64,000 nucleotides of DNA from Triglochin maritima (Eukaryota > Streptophyta > Magnoliopsida > Alismatales > Juncaginaceae), in assembly GCA_963682175.1 (NCBI GenBank), contig OY821782.1, positions 25,999,741-26,063,740 on the forward strand, in the 5' to 3' direction. Within the stretch, counting starts at the first letter, position 1. Every line of letters starts with the position of its first letter. The notes under the pieces are model-generated. The model was not told the origin of the DNA. It saw only the letters and a list, made by a program, of their open reading frames with translations, and did not search any database. Shown piece after piece: positions 1-10,806 of this stretch. Both the position numbers and the translations under genes were made by a program.

Positions 1-1178
1 ACCAAAAGGATTAATGAGCAAATCAAGAAGCTCCACACCATCATGAGGAGTATTTTGACAATTAGATCCAGACCCAAACATCAACAACCAAATCGGGTTC
101 ATCAAACATCAATAAATCAAACCAGAAACGAGCCACCGAAATCCAAACTCGATCCAACAATTCCAGACCGCCAATTGGCGGTCCAATTTGGACTAAATCA
201 TTCATGGTTTAATCGGGTCGTGGATTATGTTGTTTTATGTCTATTTTTAGTGTGCATTAGTCCTATACCGGGGGATTGTCCCCGATTACCTTTTTCTATG
301 ACTATAAATAGAACTCTTCCTCTCCCTTTGTAATACATCTCCTCTCTTGGTGATTATCCTCTCTACTAGGAGTAAAGACTTGGAACAAAACTCTAGTGGA
401 GAGAGTACTTGTAAGATGAATGAGTAATAAAAGATGTTTTGTAAATTTCTTTATATTCTCTCTTTTCAATTGTTGCATGCTTAGTTAACTTTGTTTGTTT
501 TAATCTTCATAGAATTAATTAACATGTTTTGTTTCCTTAATATGCATGTTAGTCTTATATTGTGTGAGTAATTCCATTCCCCTTTTGGGGGTGGAGTTGA
601 TGTTTATACATGTCATGTAGAATAGAATTAATGTTATATGTTGTTTTATGTGAGAAATATGAGTATGCTTGTTTGAATTAAAGAAAATACTTAACTTGAT
701 GGTTTCTGTCATAATCTTTAGGTACATTCCATGATCGTTTAGGTTCTTAATAACAAACTTGTTCATGCTAATATTAATCACTTAGGTTAGTGCTTTAGAT
801 GATAGGTCTTGTCATGAGGTACTTCTTATGCATAGTAACACTACCTACATTTGTGCTCTATTGAATGCATTCATCACCACTTATGTCATGTGTACACACA
901 CTCCACCCCGTAGGGGTTTTCTATTCCTGATTTCCAGCTTGCTTCTATTAGTCACTTAGTTTAGTTTTATTTAGTTTCGTGCTTTCATCTTCTTTGTTGT
1001 TTCGTACTAGTGTAGCGTAACATAGTTTAGTCTAGTTTAGTGTAATTGATTCCTTCTCCCCTCTTTTCCCACTCGATTTCTGAAGAACGAAAGTTGACAC
1101 ACCTCCTCGTGGACACGACCCGTATTTGCCACGTCTTCACCGACGTCGTGCACTTGCGGTAATATAAACGATCAATCA
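1..1178 (+). repeat. Athila-type LTR 1 (left part lies outside the window)
   Basis: Long terminal repeat of a Ty3/gypsy element. It aligns with the LTRs at 7632, 15383 and 40367; position 1 corresponds to about 15586, so roughly 200 bases of its left end are missing. It contains a perfect 18-base palindrome GACCGCCAATTGGCGGTC (166-183), a TATA box TATAAATA (303-310), and ends ...CGATCAATCA just before a primer-binding site. It is most like the LTR at 15383 (stretches near 95% by eye), so these two may be the ends of one element. The LTR would supply promoter and polyadenylation signals. Confidence 0.85.
303..310 (+). promoter_or_regulatory. TATA box of Athila LTR 1
   Basis: TATAAATA, conserved in all four LTR copies (8138-8145, 15910-15917, 40873-40880). 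A degenerate form of the upstream motif described at 8094 lies about 32 bases before it. Confidence 0.6.
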
Positions 1179-1184
1179 AGTTTT

Positions 1185-1202
1185 TGGCGTCGTCGCTGGG
1201 GA
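1185..1202 (+). other. Primer-binding site (tRNA-Asp type), Athila copy 1
   Basis: TGGCGTCGTCGCTGGGGA follows the LTR end. It is a mutated form of TGGCGCCGTTGCCGGGGA seen at 9669. That motif is known in plant Athila-type elements and is complementary to the 3' end of tRNA-Asp. Confidence 0.75.
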
Positions 1203-2309
1203 GGTGCTCTCTCCAGACTTTGATTTGGACGATTCAAGTGGTTTTAAATTTTTGTTTGTAACTTTGCTTTGTTGCAGGAGGCTCTAAAGATCAAGAGACG
1301 TATCCTGGACAAGTTTGAAGGGGAACAAAGGTGAACAAACCTCTAATCAGCGGTGGTGGACCGCCAACTGGCGGTCTGGTGTGCTCAATTTTCCCTCTAA
1401 TTTTTTCTGCTTGTTTCTACATTCACTAGGTCATCTAGGGGCGCAATTTGGAATGTTTTGACTTGTAGTTTGCTCCCAGATTAACAATCAATCCCCTTTA
1501 ATAACTTGGCCACAAAAATCGAAAGCAAAAGATTATGCATTCTTGCTTGTTTAGGTCATGCATCATATACTTGACTTAGGCACGTAGTTTGTCGTTTGTT
1601 TTAGTTTTACTTTAAGTTGTTGAGTGCTGGCGTGAGGTACGCACTTCCTACTCTCATTCATGCATTTTGTATGACCATGCACTAGTTAGTAGGAATTGCA
1701 TTGCAACAAGAGTGAGGTGAGTGTTTGTTTGGAGAGTTGATTGGTAGATTAAGACTCAAAACACTACTAAGGAGGGATTGTCCCATACAAGATAAGGTGG
1801 GGGATTTTATCACCATTTCCTTTTGCCCCAAAAATCACTCTTAATCAAAGCCTTAATTCTAAAAGCAAGTAGACATTGACCCTAGGGATTTCGGATGCAC
1901 TAGGAGAGTGATCGAGTTGAGACCATCATGACCTGATCGGTGTTGCCTACCTTGTCTATAGTAGGAGGTATTGGATCTCCGGATCTGGTATCACTTGCTG
2001 GGCATTGTGGTTTTCGTTGTAGGGAGGTAAGGCGTGTCGAGACTAGTGATCTTGAAGTTAGGCGTTGTCTAGCCTAAGGACCTATAGCCATAAGTTGTTT
2101 GAGCCTTGTTTGCTTGTGTGCTTTTACCTTCTCCCACTACCCACGTTAGCTCTAGGGATTCCTTTCTCATCTGAGTCTTCTCCTCCTATATATTATTCAT
2201 TATAGTCTCCTCCTCTGATTAAACCTTCTGTTGTGTGTCGTTTTAGAGTCGAGTTGAGCATTTTATGTGAGGTTGGGCTTGTTTTGGTGAGAGCGCTCGA
2301 CTTAAGAGA
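1203..2309 (+). other. Untranslated leader of Athila copy 1
   Basis: No coding potential seen. It is homologous to the leader of copy 2 (9687-10806), including a second near-palindrome GACCGCCAACTGGCGGTC at 1359-1376. A stretch around 1500-1860 reappears in antisense inside the CACTA element near 36600-36960. Confidence 0.7.
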
Positions 2310-4170
2310 GTGCATTTGTCTGAGATAGACAGTCTAGGTGATCGCCCATCTCTGCCTCGAGCTCCTTTGGAGCGTGAGGCCGAGTCGTCTCATGGAGATG
2401 GGGGAGACCCCCATACATGGACTACCTCGGTCGACTCCCACCACCACGTAGACCTCCTTCTCCTCCTCCGACGACTCGGGAGGAAGAGGGATTCGGTTAG
2501 GATCGAGTTCTTGGTGCACCACCACCTTTAGCTCGACGGGATAGACCGATGACTTTGTGGGAGCTGACACATCTTGTTCGGGTCACACAACCTTCTTGCA
2601 TAGTTCTTCCACCAGCTCACGGGAAGAACTATGAACTGAAACCTAGATATGTGAGCATGCTTCCTACCTTCGCTGCTAATAAGAAGGATCCGTATATTTT
2701 TATACGTGAATTCGAGGAGATATGCTCCATGTTCAAGCTTCAACAACTTGACGAGGATTCAGTCCGGTTGAGGATGATTTCTTTCGCGTTGAAGGATAAC
2801 GCAAAGAAATGAATGTACAGCCTCCCGGCGAGCTCTATTCGGTTTTGGGATGACTTTTTGACCATTTTTCTGAAGATATTTTTCTCTCAAAGGAAAACTC
2901 AACAGATACGGCACCAGATACATCAAATGTATCAGACTGAGACATAATCTTTTCATGTACGGTGCTGAGTCCGGTTCAAGGTCCTTCTCCAGCAGTGCCC
3001 TCATCATGGACTTGAGTTATGGAAGTTGTGCCAGATTGTTTATGAGGGCCTCAACTACAACACCCGTACATTGTTGGAGTCAATGTGTCAGGGCGATTTC
3101 GAAATGAAACTCATCGATGAGGCATGAGATACTTTTGAATTGATGGCTGAACGTACATTTGAGTGGGACACCATGAGAGAGCCACCAGCCACCAGGTCTT
3201 CTGGTCGAGATGGATCATATCACCTTGAGTCAATTATCGTGTCTGAGGCAAAATTGACTCCTCTCATGCGTAGGATTGAGAGTTTAGAGTTGGATCGAGC
3301 TCTTCTAGCTCAGATCGCTACTCCCGCATGTAGTAGGTGTGGACTTACGGGACATGATGACTTGGAATGTGCTTACGCTCCAAGGGATATTAAGCATGCA
3401 AATGCGATGTATCAATAGAGGCCTCGTAATGACCCGTACAGTCACTCCTATAACATGGGATGACGTAACCATCCTAACTTCTTTTGGGGTCCTAGTGGGG
3501 TCATGGTCAGAGCTCGCACGCTCCACTTCAACCTCCACCTCAGCACCCTCCACGCCCATCGGCGACCAACCAACCCCCACATCAAAAGTCTCAGCACCCT
3601 AATTACCAACCTCCTCAGGCCTCATCCTCGGGTTATTCTAACCAAACTCCACTACCCCAGCAGGTTGACCCAAATGACCCCTCTAGTGATCCGACCCTTC
3701 AAACGTTCATGCAAAGTATAGTCATAGCTTTTGAAATACAAGTTAGCCAGTTGGCTCATCAGTTCCATGAACACGAGAGGAGTCAGTTACCGAGTCAACC
3801 TGTGGTAAATCTCAAGGGTCAACCTGCTCAGGCTAGGTAGAATGTGCACAGTATTGAAAATGACCCTTCCCAACATGCAAATGTTGTCCATACCTTAAGA
3901 TCGGGAAGGCTTGTTGACAACAATGTGGAAATTCCTGCATCCAACCTTGTTGGTGACTCTTCTGATGAGGGTCGTGAGTCTTTCAAGGAACCTAATTCTG
4001 AGACTCCTCCTCGTGATAGTTATGTTCCCAATGCACCATTCCCTCATAGGTTGACTAAAAACGTGATGAGCATTGGGATAAAATCGTTGAGGTACTTAGG
4101 CAAGTCAAGGTGAACATTCTATTGTTGGACGTTGTTCAACAAATGTCAAGGTTGCGATTGGAGATAATTT
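2310..4170 (+). pseudogene. Gag remnant, Athila copy 1
   Basis: Capsid/nucleocapsid polyprotein that would package the element's RNA. Frames spread over this interval give a retrotransposon gag domain (2549-3060) and a zinc knuckle of the form CX2CX4HX4C with cores CSRC and GHDDLEC (about 3328-3385). The start codon matching copy 2 is ATA instead of ATG. A TGA replaces a Trp codon at 2810, and several frameshifts split the rest. After about 4140 the sequence jumps from the end of gag into a pre-RT linker, so the aspartic protease present in copy 2 (12695-13393) has been lost. Domain identity is clear; it is not functional. Confidence 0.85.
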
Positions 4171-5390
4171 TGAGGAATCCGCCTTTGAACTTCTGGATGA
4201 GGAGGCACATCGGGGTGCTTGTTCCTCTTACCCTGTGGCCCTTGAGCCACTTGAAATTAACTCTGAATCCAACAAGGGCCCACCTCCGGTCGAGCTTAAA
4301 CCGTTTCCCGATAGCCTTAAATACATCATTTTAAGGTATAATGAGACTTTTCCACCCATTATTGCTTCTGATCTTGCAAAAGATGAAGAGGATGTCCTTA
4401 AAAAAGCGCTCTTTGAAAAAAAGAGGTTATCGGGTGGTCCTTGAAGTACATCAGGGGATAAGTACTGGAATTGTCCAGCATCGGATCCACACGGAAGGGA
4501 ATTCTAGGCCCTGCCGGGACCCACAACGAAGATTGAATCTTGTGCTGAAAGAAGTCATCTGAAAGGAGGTTCTTAAGTGCTTGGATCATGGTATAATCTA
4601 TCCTATCTCTGATAGTTCGTGGGGTAAGTCATGTCCATGTGGTTCCCAAGAAGTCAGGCGTGACGGTTGTTGAGAATCAGCATAATGAGATTATACCAAC
4701 ACGCCTGCAAACTGGTTGTGAGTTTACGTTGATTATCGCAAGCTCAATGCGGCAACGGGGAAAGATCATTTCTCATTGTCGTTCATTGATCATATGTTGG
4801 AAAGGTTGGTCGGACATGAGTATTATTGTTTTCTTGATGGATACGTCGGTTACAACCAAATTCCCATCGCCCCCGAGGATCAAGAGAAAACCACATTTAC
4901 TTGTCCCTTTGACATGTTTGCCTACCGTCGCATGCCCTTTGGGTTGTGTAATGCGTCGGCAACGTTTGAAAGGTGTATGATCAACATCTTCGATATGGTA
5001 GAGCGTTTCCTTGAGATTTTCATGGACAACTTTTTCATATTTGGCGCTTCCTTCGATGAGTGCCTTCATCACTTGAGCCTTGTCCTCAAGCGATGCCGTG
5101 AGCAGAACCTCGCTCTCAATTGCGAGAAATGTCACTTCATGGTGAAGCGAGGTATTGTACTTGGACATGTGGTCTCAAGTAGGGGAATTGAGCTCGATCC
5201 CGCCAAAGTGGGCCTTATTTCTAATCTCCCACCACCACGTAATGTGAAGGATATCCACGCTTTTTTGGGGCATGCTGGATTCTATAGGCGGTTCATTCGG
5301 CATTTTAGCAAAATAGCTCGAGCTCTCACCCCCTTGTTGGCAAAGGATGTCCTTTTTGAGTTCACACCGGATTGCCACCACGCTTTTTGA
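4171..5390 (+). pseudogene. Reverse transcriptase remnant, Athila copy 1
   Basis: RNA-dependent DNA polymerase domain of a Ty3/gypsy pol. The N-terminal part (4171-4775) is broken by stops and frameshifts. From 4776 to 5390 a 204-codon open stretch carries the family blocks CFLDGYVGYNQI, YRRMPFGLCNA and FLGHAGFYRRF. The catalytic box reads FMDN (5019-5030) where the family has (F/Y)xDD, so the second metal-binding Asp is replaced by Asn. Downstream it runs into RNase H with a small frame change. The identification is certain at family level; the copy is dead. Confidence 0.9.
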
Positions 5391-5760
5391 CCTTGAAGAA
5401 AGAGCTAACTTCAGCTCCCATAATTAAGGCACCGGTATGGACTGAACCCTTCAAGTTAATGTGTGATGCATCTGACTTTGCTGTGGGAGCAGTGCTTGGG
5501 CAACGATTGGACAAATTGCCTCATGTGATCTACTATGCCAGTAGAACACTTAATGATGCACTATTGAACTACAATGTAACCGAGAAAGAATTCTTAGCGA
5601 TCATATTCGCTTTGGAGAAATTCCAGTCGTACTTGATTGGCTCTCACGTTATTGTCTATTCTGATCACAACCATCAAACACCTCATGGTGAAGAAAGATG
5701 CAAAATCTCAACTCTTGAGATGGATCTTGTTGTTATAAGAATTTGATCTTGAAATTTGAG
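5372..5760 (+). pseudogene. RNase H remnant, Athila copy 1
   Basis: RNase H-like domain that would degrade the RNA strand during reverse transcription. A 124-codon stretch includes LMCDASDFAVGAVLGQ, holding the first catalytic Asp, and a second motif IVYSDHNH. A frameshift at about 5675 breaks the C-terminal part before the linker to integrase. It directly follows the RT domain, the usual gypsy order. Confidence 0.85.
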
Positions 5761-6767
5761 ACAAAAAAAAGTGTGAAAATGTTGTAGCTGACCACCTGTC
5801 TCGTCTTGAGACAACCAACCCACATGACCAAATTATTAACGACAAATTTCCTGACGAGCAATTGTTCACGATCGAAGATAACCCATGGTTTGCCGACATC
5901 GTGAACTACCTCGTGACCAAGCAACTTCCTGTGGGTTGGTCAAAATCTGACCAAACCAAATTTAGTTCCTATGTCAGATTCTTTCACTGGGACGACCCCT
6001 ATCTATTCAAATACTGCTCTGACGAAATTTTCAGGCGGTGCGTCCCAAATAACAAGTTCCAAAGTGTGCTCCATTTTTGCCATTCTGAGGCATGTGGAGG
6101 ACACTTTAGAGCAAAGAAAACTGTCACCAAGGTTCTCCAATTTGGATTCTACTGGCCTTCTTTTTTCAAAGATGCTTACGAATTTTGTATACAATGTGAT
6201 AAGTGTCAGCGCCTTGGCAGGATTAGTCGACGTGATAAGATGCCTTTGCAAAATGTCCTTGTCATCGACATCTTCGATGTGTGGGGCATAGACTTTATGA
6301 GTCTTTTCCCGAATTTGTTCGGGAATGTCTACATTCAGATGGCCGTTGACTATGTGTCTAAGTGGGTAGAGGCTATCACCACAAAGACCAATGACAACAA
6401 GGTGGTCACCAAATTCTTAAAGGTCATTTTTACGCGATTTGGTACTCCTCGTACCACAATCAGCGATAGGGGTACCCACTTCTGTAATTGCTCATTTGAA
6501 GCGCTTATGAGGAAATTTTCGATCACCTATAAGCTTACGACGCCATATCATCCGCAAACTAGTGGGAGGTCGAAGTCTCTAACTGTCAATTAAAGCAAAT
6601 CCTTGAGAAGACGGTTAATTTCTCGGGGAAGGATTGGTTAATTAAGTTGAATGACGTATTGTGGGCTTTCCGAACCGCGTATAAGACAAATTTGGGTATT
6701 TCCCCATATCGGGTAGGTGTACGACTAGGCTTGCCACCGACCCGTCGAGCTCGAGCATCGTGCTTTC
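5760..6767 (+). pseudogene. Integrase remnant, Athila copy 1, cut at its 3' end
   Basis: DDE-type integrase that would insert the element's cDNA. A 243-codon open stretch (5862-6593) has an H2C2 zinc-binding region (HSEACGGH ... CDKC) and core motifs WGIDF and ISDRGTHF with two catalytic Asp. A frameshift near 6565 displaces the third motif: the Glu-containing piece (VEVSN) is readable only in another frame. The reading continues with the usual C-terminal motif around SPYRV and an EHRAF-like string, then stops exactly at 6768, where an unrelated LTR begins. Confidence 0.88.
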
Positions 6768-7631
6768 TGTTGGTTTTTTTGGCCTTAATCTATGTTTTGA
6801 TGATTTAATCAACCCAATCTTAATTATAATCAATGTAGAGTAGCAAACATATTGCATTGCATATATATTTCTTTGTGTTAACTTCTACAGGTGATCAAGA
6901 CTCGAGAAAGAAAGGATTCAAGTCAAGACATGTAATCAAGCTCAATTGAAGACATGTAATCTGCATTTCTTTTGAGTCTTAGGAACATTTTGTAAATTGA
7001 GCATACTTGAGCTAAAAACTACTCAAAGACACACTAAGTTCCCTATAGAAGTCACACACAAAATTTAACATAATTTGGACGTTAATAGATCACCCAAACT
7101 TAGACCGGAAACACCAAACCAAAACCAAAATTGTCTGCCTACGTTCGGTCGACCGAGTGATCAATTACCCAGTTAGTGTTTTACTGCCCAGTTTCGGTCG
7201 ACCGTCCAAACCTTTTCGGTCGACCGAGTTAACACAATTTTCCGACCGTTACTGTTGTCGTTTTATACACAACGGCCGTATTCGTATTTTTCAATATACC
7301 CCAAAATACATTTAGTGTATCGGTCAACCGAGGACCTTGTTCGGTTGACCGAACTTATGATATCTCGACAAACCCAAAGTGCTTGTCGGTTTTCGGTCGA
7401 CCGTGGACCTTGTTTCAGTCGACCGAATTTGATCTTGTTTGTCAACCCCGTAGAGCCTGTATCGGACGACCGAACCTATCTTGGTGTTCGATCGACAACT
7501 AAAGTGTACCTAAGTCATAGCCTTTGGCGGTCGACCGTTCCTTAACTGGTCGACCGAACCGTGTCCAAAACTGCCCAACGGTCGACCGAACTTCTGCAGA
7601 ATTGCATCATGCAAGTTTCTGTTTTGTGTAT
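6768..7631 (+). repeat. Family-X LTR, 5' fragment
   Basis: Begins TGTTGG and matches the first ~60% of the solo LTR at 53271-54756 almost base for base. It holds many copies of a palindrome close to TCGGTCGACCGA. The match stops at about 7631, where an Athila LTR starts; the second half of this LTR is not found after that Athila copy. All apparent ORFs here come from the repeats and are not genes. Confidence 0.85.
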
Positions 7632-8093
7632 TGATTGACATCATTTCATGCTTATATTTGTACATTACATCCATTATCTTACACCTAAGCAATGCTACGT
7701 GACGAGTTTTATGTTTAGTTTTCAGGAATAAAGAGGTTGGAAGAGAAGAGCCATGAAAGGACCCAAAAGCAGGAAAAAAGACTTAATTGTGAGACCTGGG
7801 GACTAAGATGCAAGGGAGAAGGACCTGATCGTAAGACCGAAGGACCTAAGAGCAAAACAGGAAACTCCACACCATCATGGGGAGTATTTTGGCAATTCTG
7901 TTCGGGTCGGAGCTCCAACTAACCAAGTAGATGCATCAAAGACCATGAAATACTTCCAGCAAAGTCCAACACAAAACCCAGACGGATCTGGGCCTTATAG
8001 ACCGCCAATTGGCGGTCTGGATCATCCCAGATCCACTAAGTTTTCTCCTGGACTTGTATTAATGTTTGTTTAGGCTATTTTTGGTATTGGTTT

Positions 8094-8145
8094 AGTCCCA
8101 CATCGGGGGATTGTCCCGGATTAGCTTTTTCCATGCTTATAAATA
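8094..8145 (+). promoter_or_regulatory. snRNA-type upstream element plus TATA box in Athila LTR 2
   Basis: AGTCCCACATCG at 8094-8105 matches the plant snRNA-gene upstream sequence element RTCCCACATCG. TATAAATA follows at 8138-8145, 32 bases later, close to the spacing known for Pol II-type plant snRNA promoters. The other three LTRs keep the spacing but have decayed or variant forms of the first motif (AGTCCTATACCG, AGTTCCATACCG, AGTCCCATACCG). Promoter use is inferred. Confidence 0.5.
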
Positions 8146-9169
8146 GAACTCTTCACCTCCCATTGTATCTATCTCTCTCTTTGGTGGCATCTTCCCTACT
8201 AAGAGTGAAGCCTTGAAGCAAAACTCTGGTGGAGGAAGAGCTGCTTGTAATTTGAGTGAGTTAATAATAGATGTTTTCATTAGCTTGTTAATTCTTGCTT
8301 AATTAATTTCCTTTAATGTGATTGCTTTGGTGCTTGTTTAGTTTTATGCTTCTTTAATATTTCTTGCTTGATTAGTATAGTTTCATTTCAGTATAATGCT
8401 TCATTTTATTAGAGTAGTTAGTTTACATATGTGTGAGTAGTTTCATCCCCATTTGGGGGGTGAAGAAATATGTGATATAATCATGTAGTGTATTAAGTGT
8501 GTGTTATCTTTATCCCTTGAGCTTTATATGATTTCCATAACCATCTAATGGGTTTTCACTCTTATCTTTGATATGCTAATGCTCTTGAATGAAGATTAGC
8601 TTATGCTTTGATTAGTGGACCTATTTTATGGGAAATGATAAGGTTAGGATATGGATTTTATTGGGAATGATAAGGTTAGGATATGGATGAAGTTAATATT
8701 GGAAACACAATTTGTAGTGTATGTGCTCTTGTTGCCTTTACCTTAGCTAATGTCTTGTATGTTTTAATGATGTAGTCTTATCTTGATTCATGTGGAGGCA
8801 TAGTAGGGTCTAGTCTTTATACTTGAGTTCATGTAGCTTCATTCCAATTATTGTCTTGTATGTTTTAATGATGTAGTCTTATCTTAATTCATGTGGAGGC
8901 AAAGTTGGATGTAGTTTTATGATTTCATGCACTACATGTTGTGAGGAGCTTAATGAACACACACACACACTTCTTTATGTTCACATTATTTCTCTACCCC
9001 CTATGGGGCTTAGTTTTATTGCTTATCTTCATTTCCTTTTTGCACTTTAGTGTAGTTTAGTGTAACCAACCTTTCTCTCCTTCTTTTTACCTCTCACCTT
9101 CGAACGAACCAATCGTCGACACACCTCCCAGTGGACGACCCGTATTTTCCACCGCTTCAACGCGGCCGT

Positions 9170-9630
9170 TAGGGGTGCAAATGGTTACCAAGTATCCGAG
9201 TATCCGATTCGAAAATTTCTATTTAGTTGGTATTTGGTAAGTTCAATGTTACCAATTTAATTTCGGATACGAATTTGGTTTAAAAAAATTTACCAATTAG
9301 AATTCGGATACGAATTCGGATACAAGCTATTTAATATTCGAATTATCCGAATTATCCGAATTATTCGAATACATGGTCAAATACACAAATTAGTATTCCA
9401 AAATTTAGTATTCTAAAATTTTAATACGAAAATTTAGTATTCGGATTCGGATAGTTCTACTGAATTCGGATTCGAATTCGGATTCGGATAGTTCTACTGA
9501 ATTCGGATTCGGATTCGGATTCGGATAGTTCTACTGAATTCGAATTCGAATTTGGTAATGGAATATGGTATTCGGATTCGAATTCGGATACAGTTGGTAT
9601 CCGAGTTATATTATCCGAGTTGCAGCCCTA
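9170..9630 (+). mobile_element. MITE-like insertion with internal tandem repeat
   Basis: A 461-base block breaks the LTR between segments that are contiguous in LTR 1 and LTR 3. Its ends are inverted: TAGGGGTGCAA at the left, and TAGGGCTGCAA when the right end is read on the other strand. This suggests a non-autonomous hAT-like element. The middle (about 9430-9560) has three copies of a ~36-base unit built from GAATTCGGATTCGG and GGATAGTTCTACT. No clean target duplication was found. Confidence 0.6.
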
Positions 9631-9668
9631 CTCACTTGCGGTTAATATAAAACGATCAATCATGTTTT

Positions 9669-9686
9669 TGGCGCCGTTGCCGGGGA
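9669..9686 (+). other. Primer-binding site (tRNA-Asp type), Athila copy 2
   Basis: TGGCGCCGTTGCCGGGGA, the unmutated Athila-type motif, six bases after the LTR end. It fixes the orientation and the 5' boundary of the internal region. Confidence 0.85.
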
Positions 9687-10806
9687 GGTGCTCTGTCCAG
9701 ACGTTGGTTTGAACGATTCGAGGGGTTTTTAATTTTTTGTTTTCAGTTTTTCTTAGTTTCAGGGATCCTAGAGCTCACGGGGAGGCTACTGGAGGAGTTG
9801 GAGCACCCAATCTTCAAAAAGGACCGCCAATCAGCGGTCTCAGACCGCCCATTGGCGGCCTGGTGAGGGTTTCTGACTCTCAGTTTTCTTCTGGTAGTTG
9901 ATTAGTTCATTGTTGTTATCTGAGAGCCCTATTTTGCATGCTATGACCTCTAGTTTGCTCCCAGATCATTAAACCAATCCCCTTTAATCAATTTGGCCCT
10001 AAAATACAAAGCAAAAGATTAGACATTCTTATTTGTTTAGGTCATGCATCATAAACTTGACTTAGGCATATAGTTGTCATTTCTTTTAGCTTTATTTTCA
10101 GTTGTTGAGTGCTGGCGTGAGGTACGCAATTTCCTACACTCATTCATGCATCTCGTATGCCCATGCATTAGCTAGTAGGAATTGCATCAGGACAAGAGTA
10201 AGCGAGCGTTTGATTGGAACGATTGATTGTTAGATTTAGGATCAAAACGCTATTAAGGAGGGGCTGTCCCATAAAAGATAAGGTGGGGGATTTCATCACC
10301 CTTTCCTTGGCCCCAAAAATCACTCTTAATAAAGTCTTAACTAAAAGCAAGTAGACATTGACCCTAGGATTGCGGCGCACTAGGAGAGTAATCTACTTGA
10401 GACCGTCATGACCTTATCGGCGTTGCCTACCTTGTCGATAGTAGGAGGTACTGGATCTCCGGATCTGGTATCACTTGGTGGGCATTGTGGTCCTCGTTGT
10501 AGGGAGGTGAGGCGTGTCGAGGCTAGTGACCTCGAAGTTAGGCGTCGTCTAGCCTAAGGACCCATTGCCTTACATTGTTTGAGTCGTGCTTGCTAGTTAG
10601 GCTTCTTCCTGATCCCACTACCCACGCTAGCTCTAGGGATTCTTCCCTCCTCACCTGAGTCTTGTCATCATCTATTCTCTACGTATAGTCTCCTCCTCTA
10701 GTACACCTTCTGTTGTGTGTTATTTTAGAGTCGAGTCGAGCATTTTATGCGAGGTTGGGCTCGTTTTGGTGAGAGCGCTCGACTTGAGTGAGTGCATTCT
10801 TCTGAG
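9687..10806 (+). other. Untranslated leader of Athila copy 2
   Basis: Non-coding; homologous to 1203-2309. It has two adjacent imperfect versions of the LTR palindrome, GACCGCCAATCAGCGGTC (9822-9839) and GACCGCCCATTGGCGGCC (9843-9860). Confidence 0.7.

Larger units (their letters stand above)
7632..9662 (+). repeat. Athila-type LTR 2 (5' LTR of copy 2), with insertion
   Basis: Starts TGATTGAC and ends ...CGATCAATCA before a primer-binding site. It is more diverged from the other three LTRs than they are from each other. It carries a 20-base perfect palindrome at 7999-8018, a TATA box at 8138, internal duplications (8615-8690; about 50 bases at 8751 repeated at 8852) and a 461-base insertion at 9170. 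The flanking TGTAT (7627-7631) is not repeated after the LTR at 15383-16819, so no target duplication supports pairing those two LTRs. Confidence 0.85.

Noticed and set aside
7255..7692. Several ORFs on both strands in the family-X LTR
   Set aside because: They are translations of the CGGTCGACCG repeats, and recur in the solo LTR at 53700-54020.
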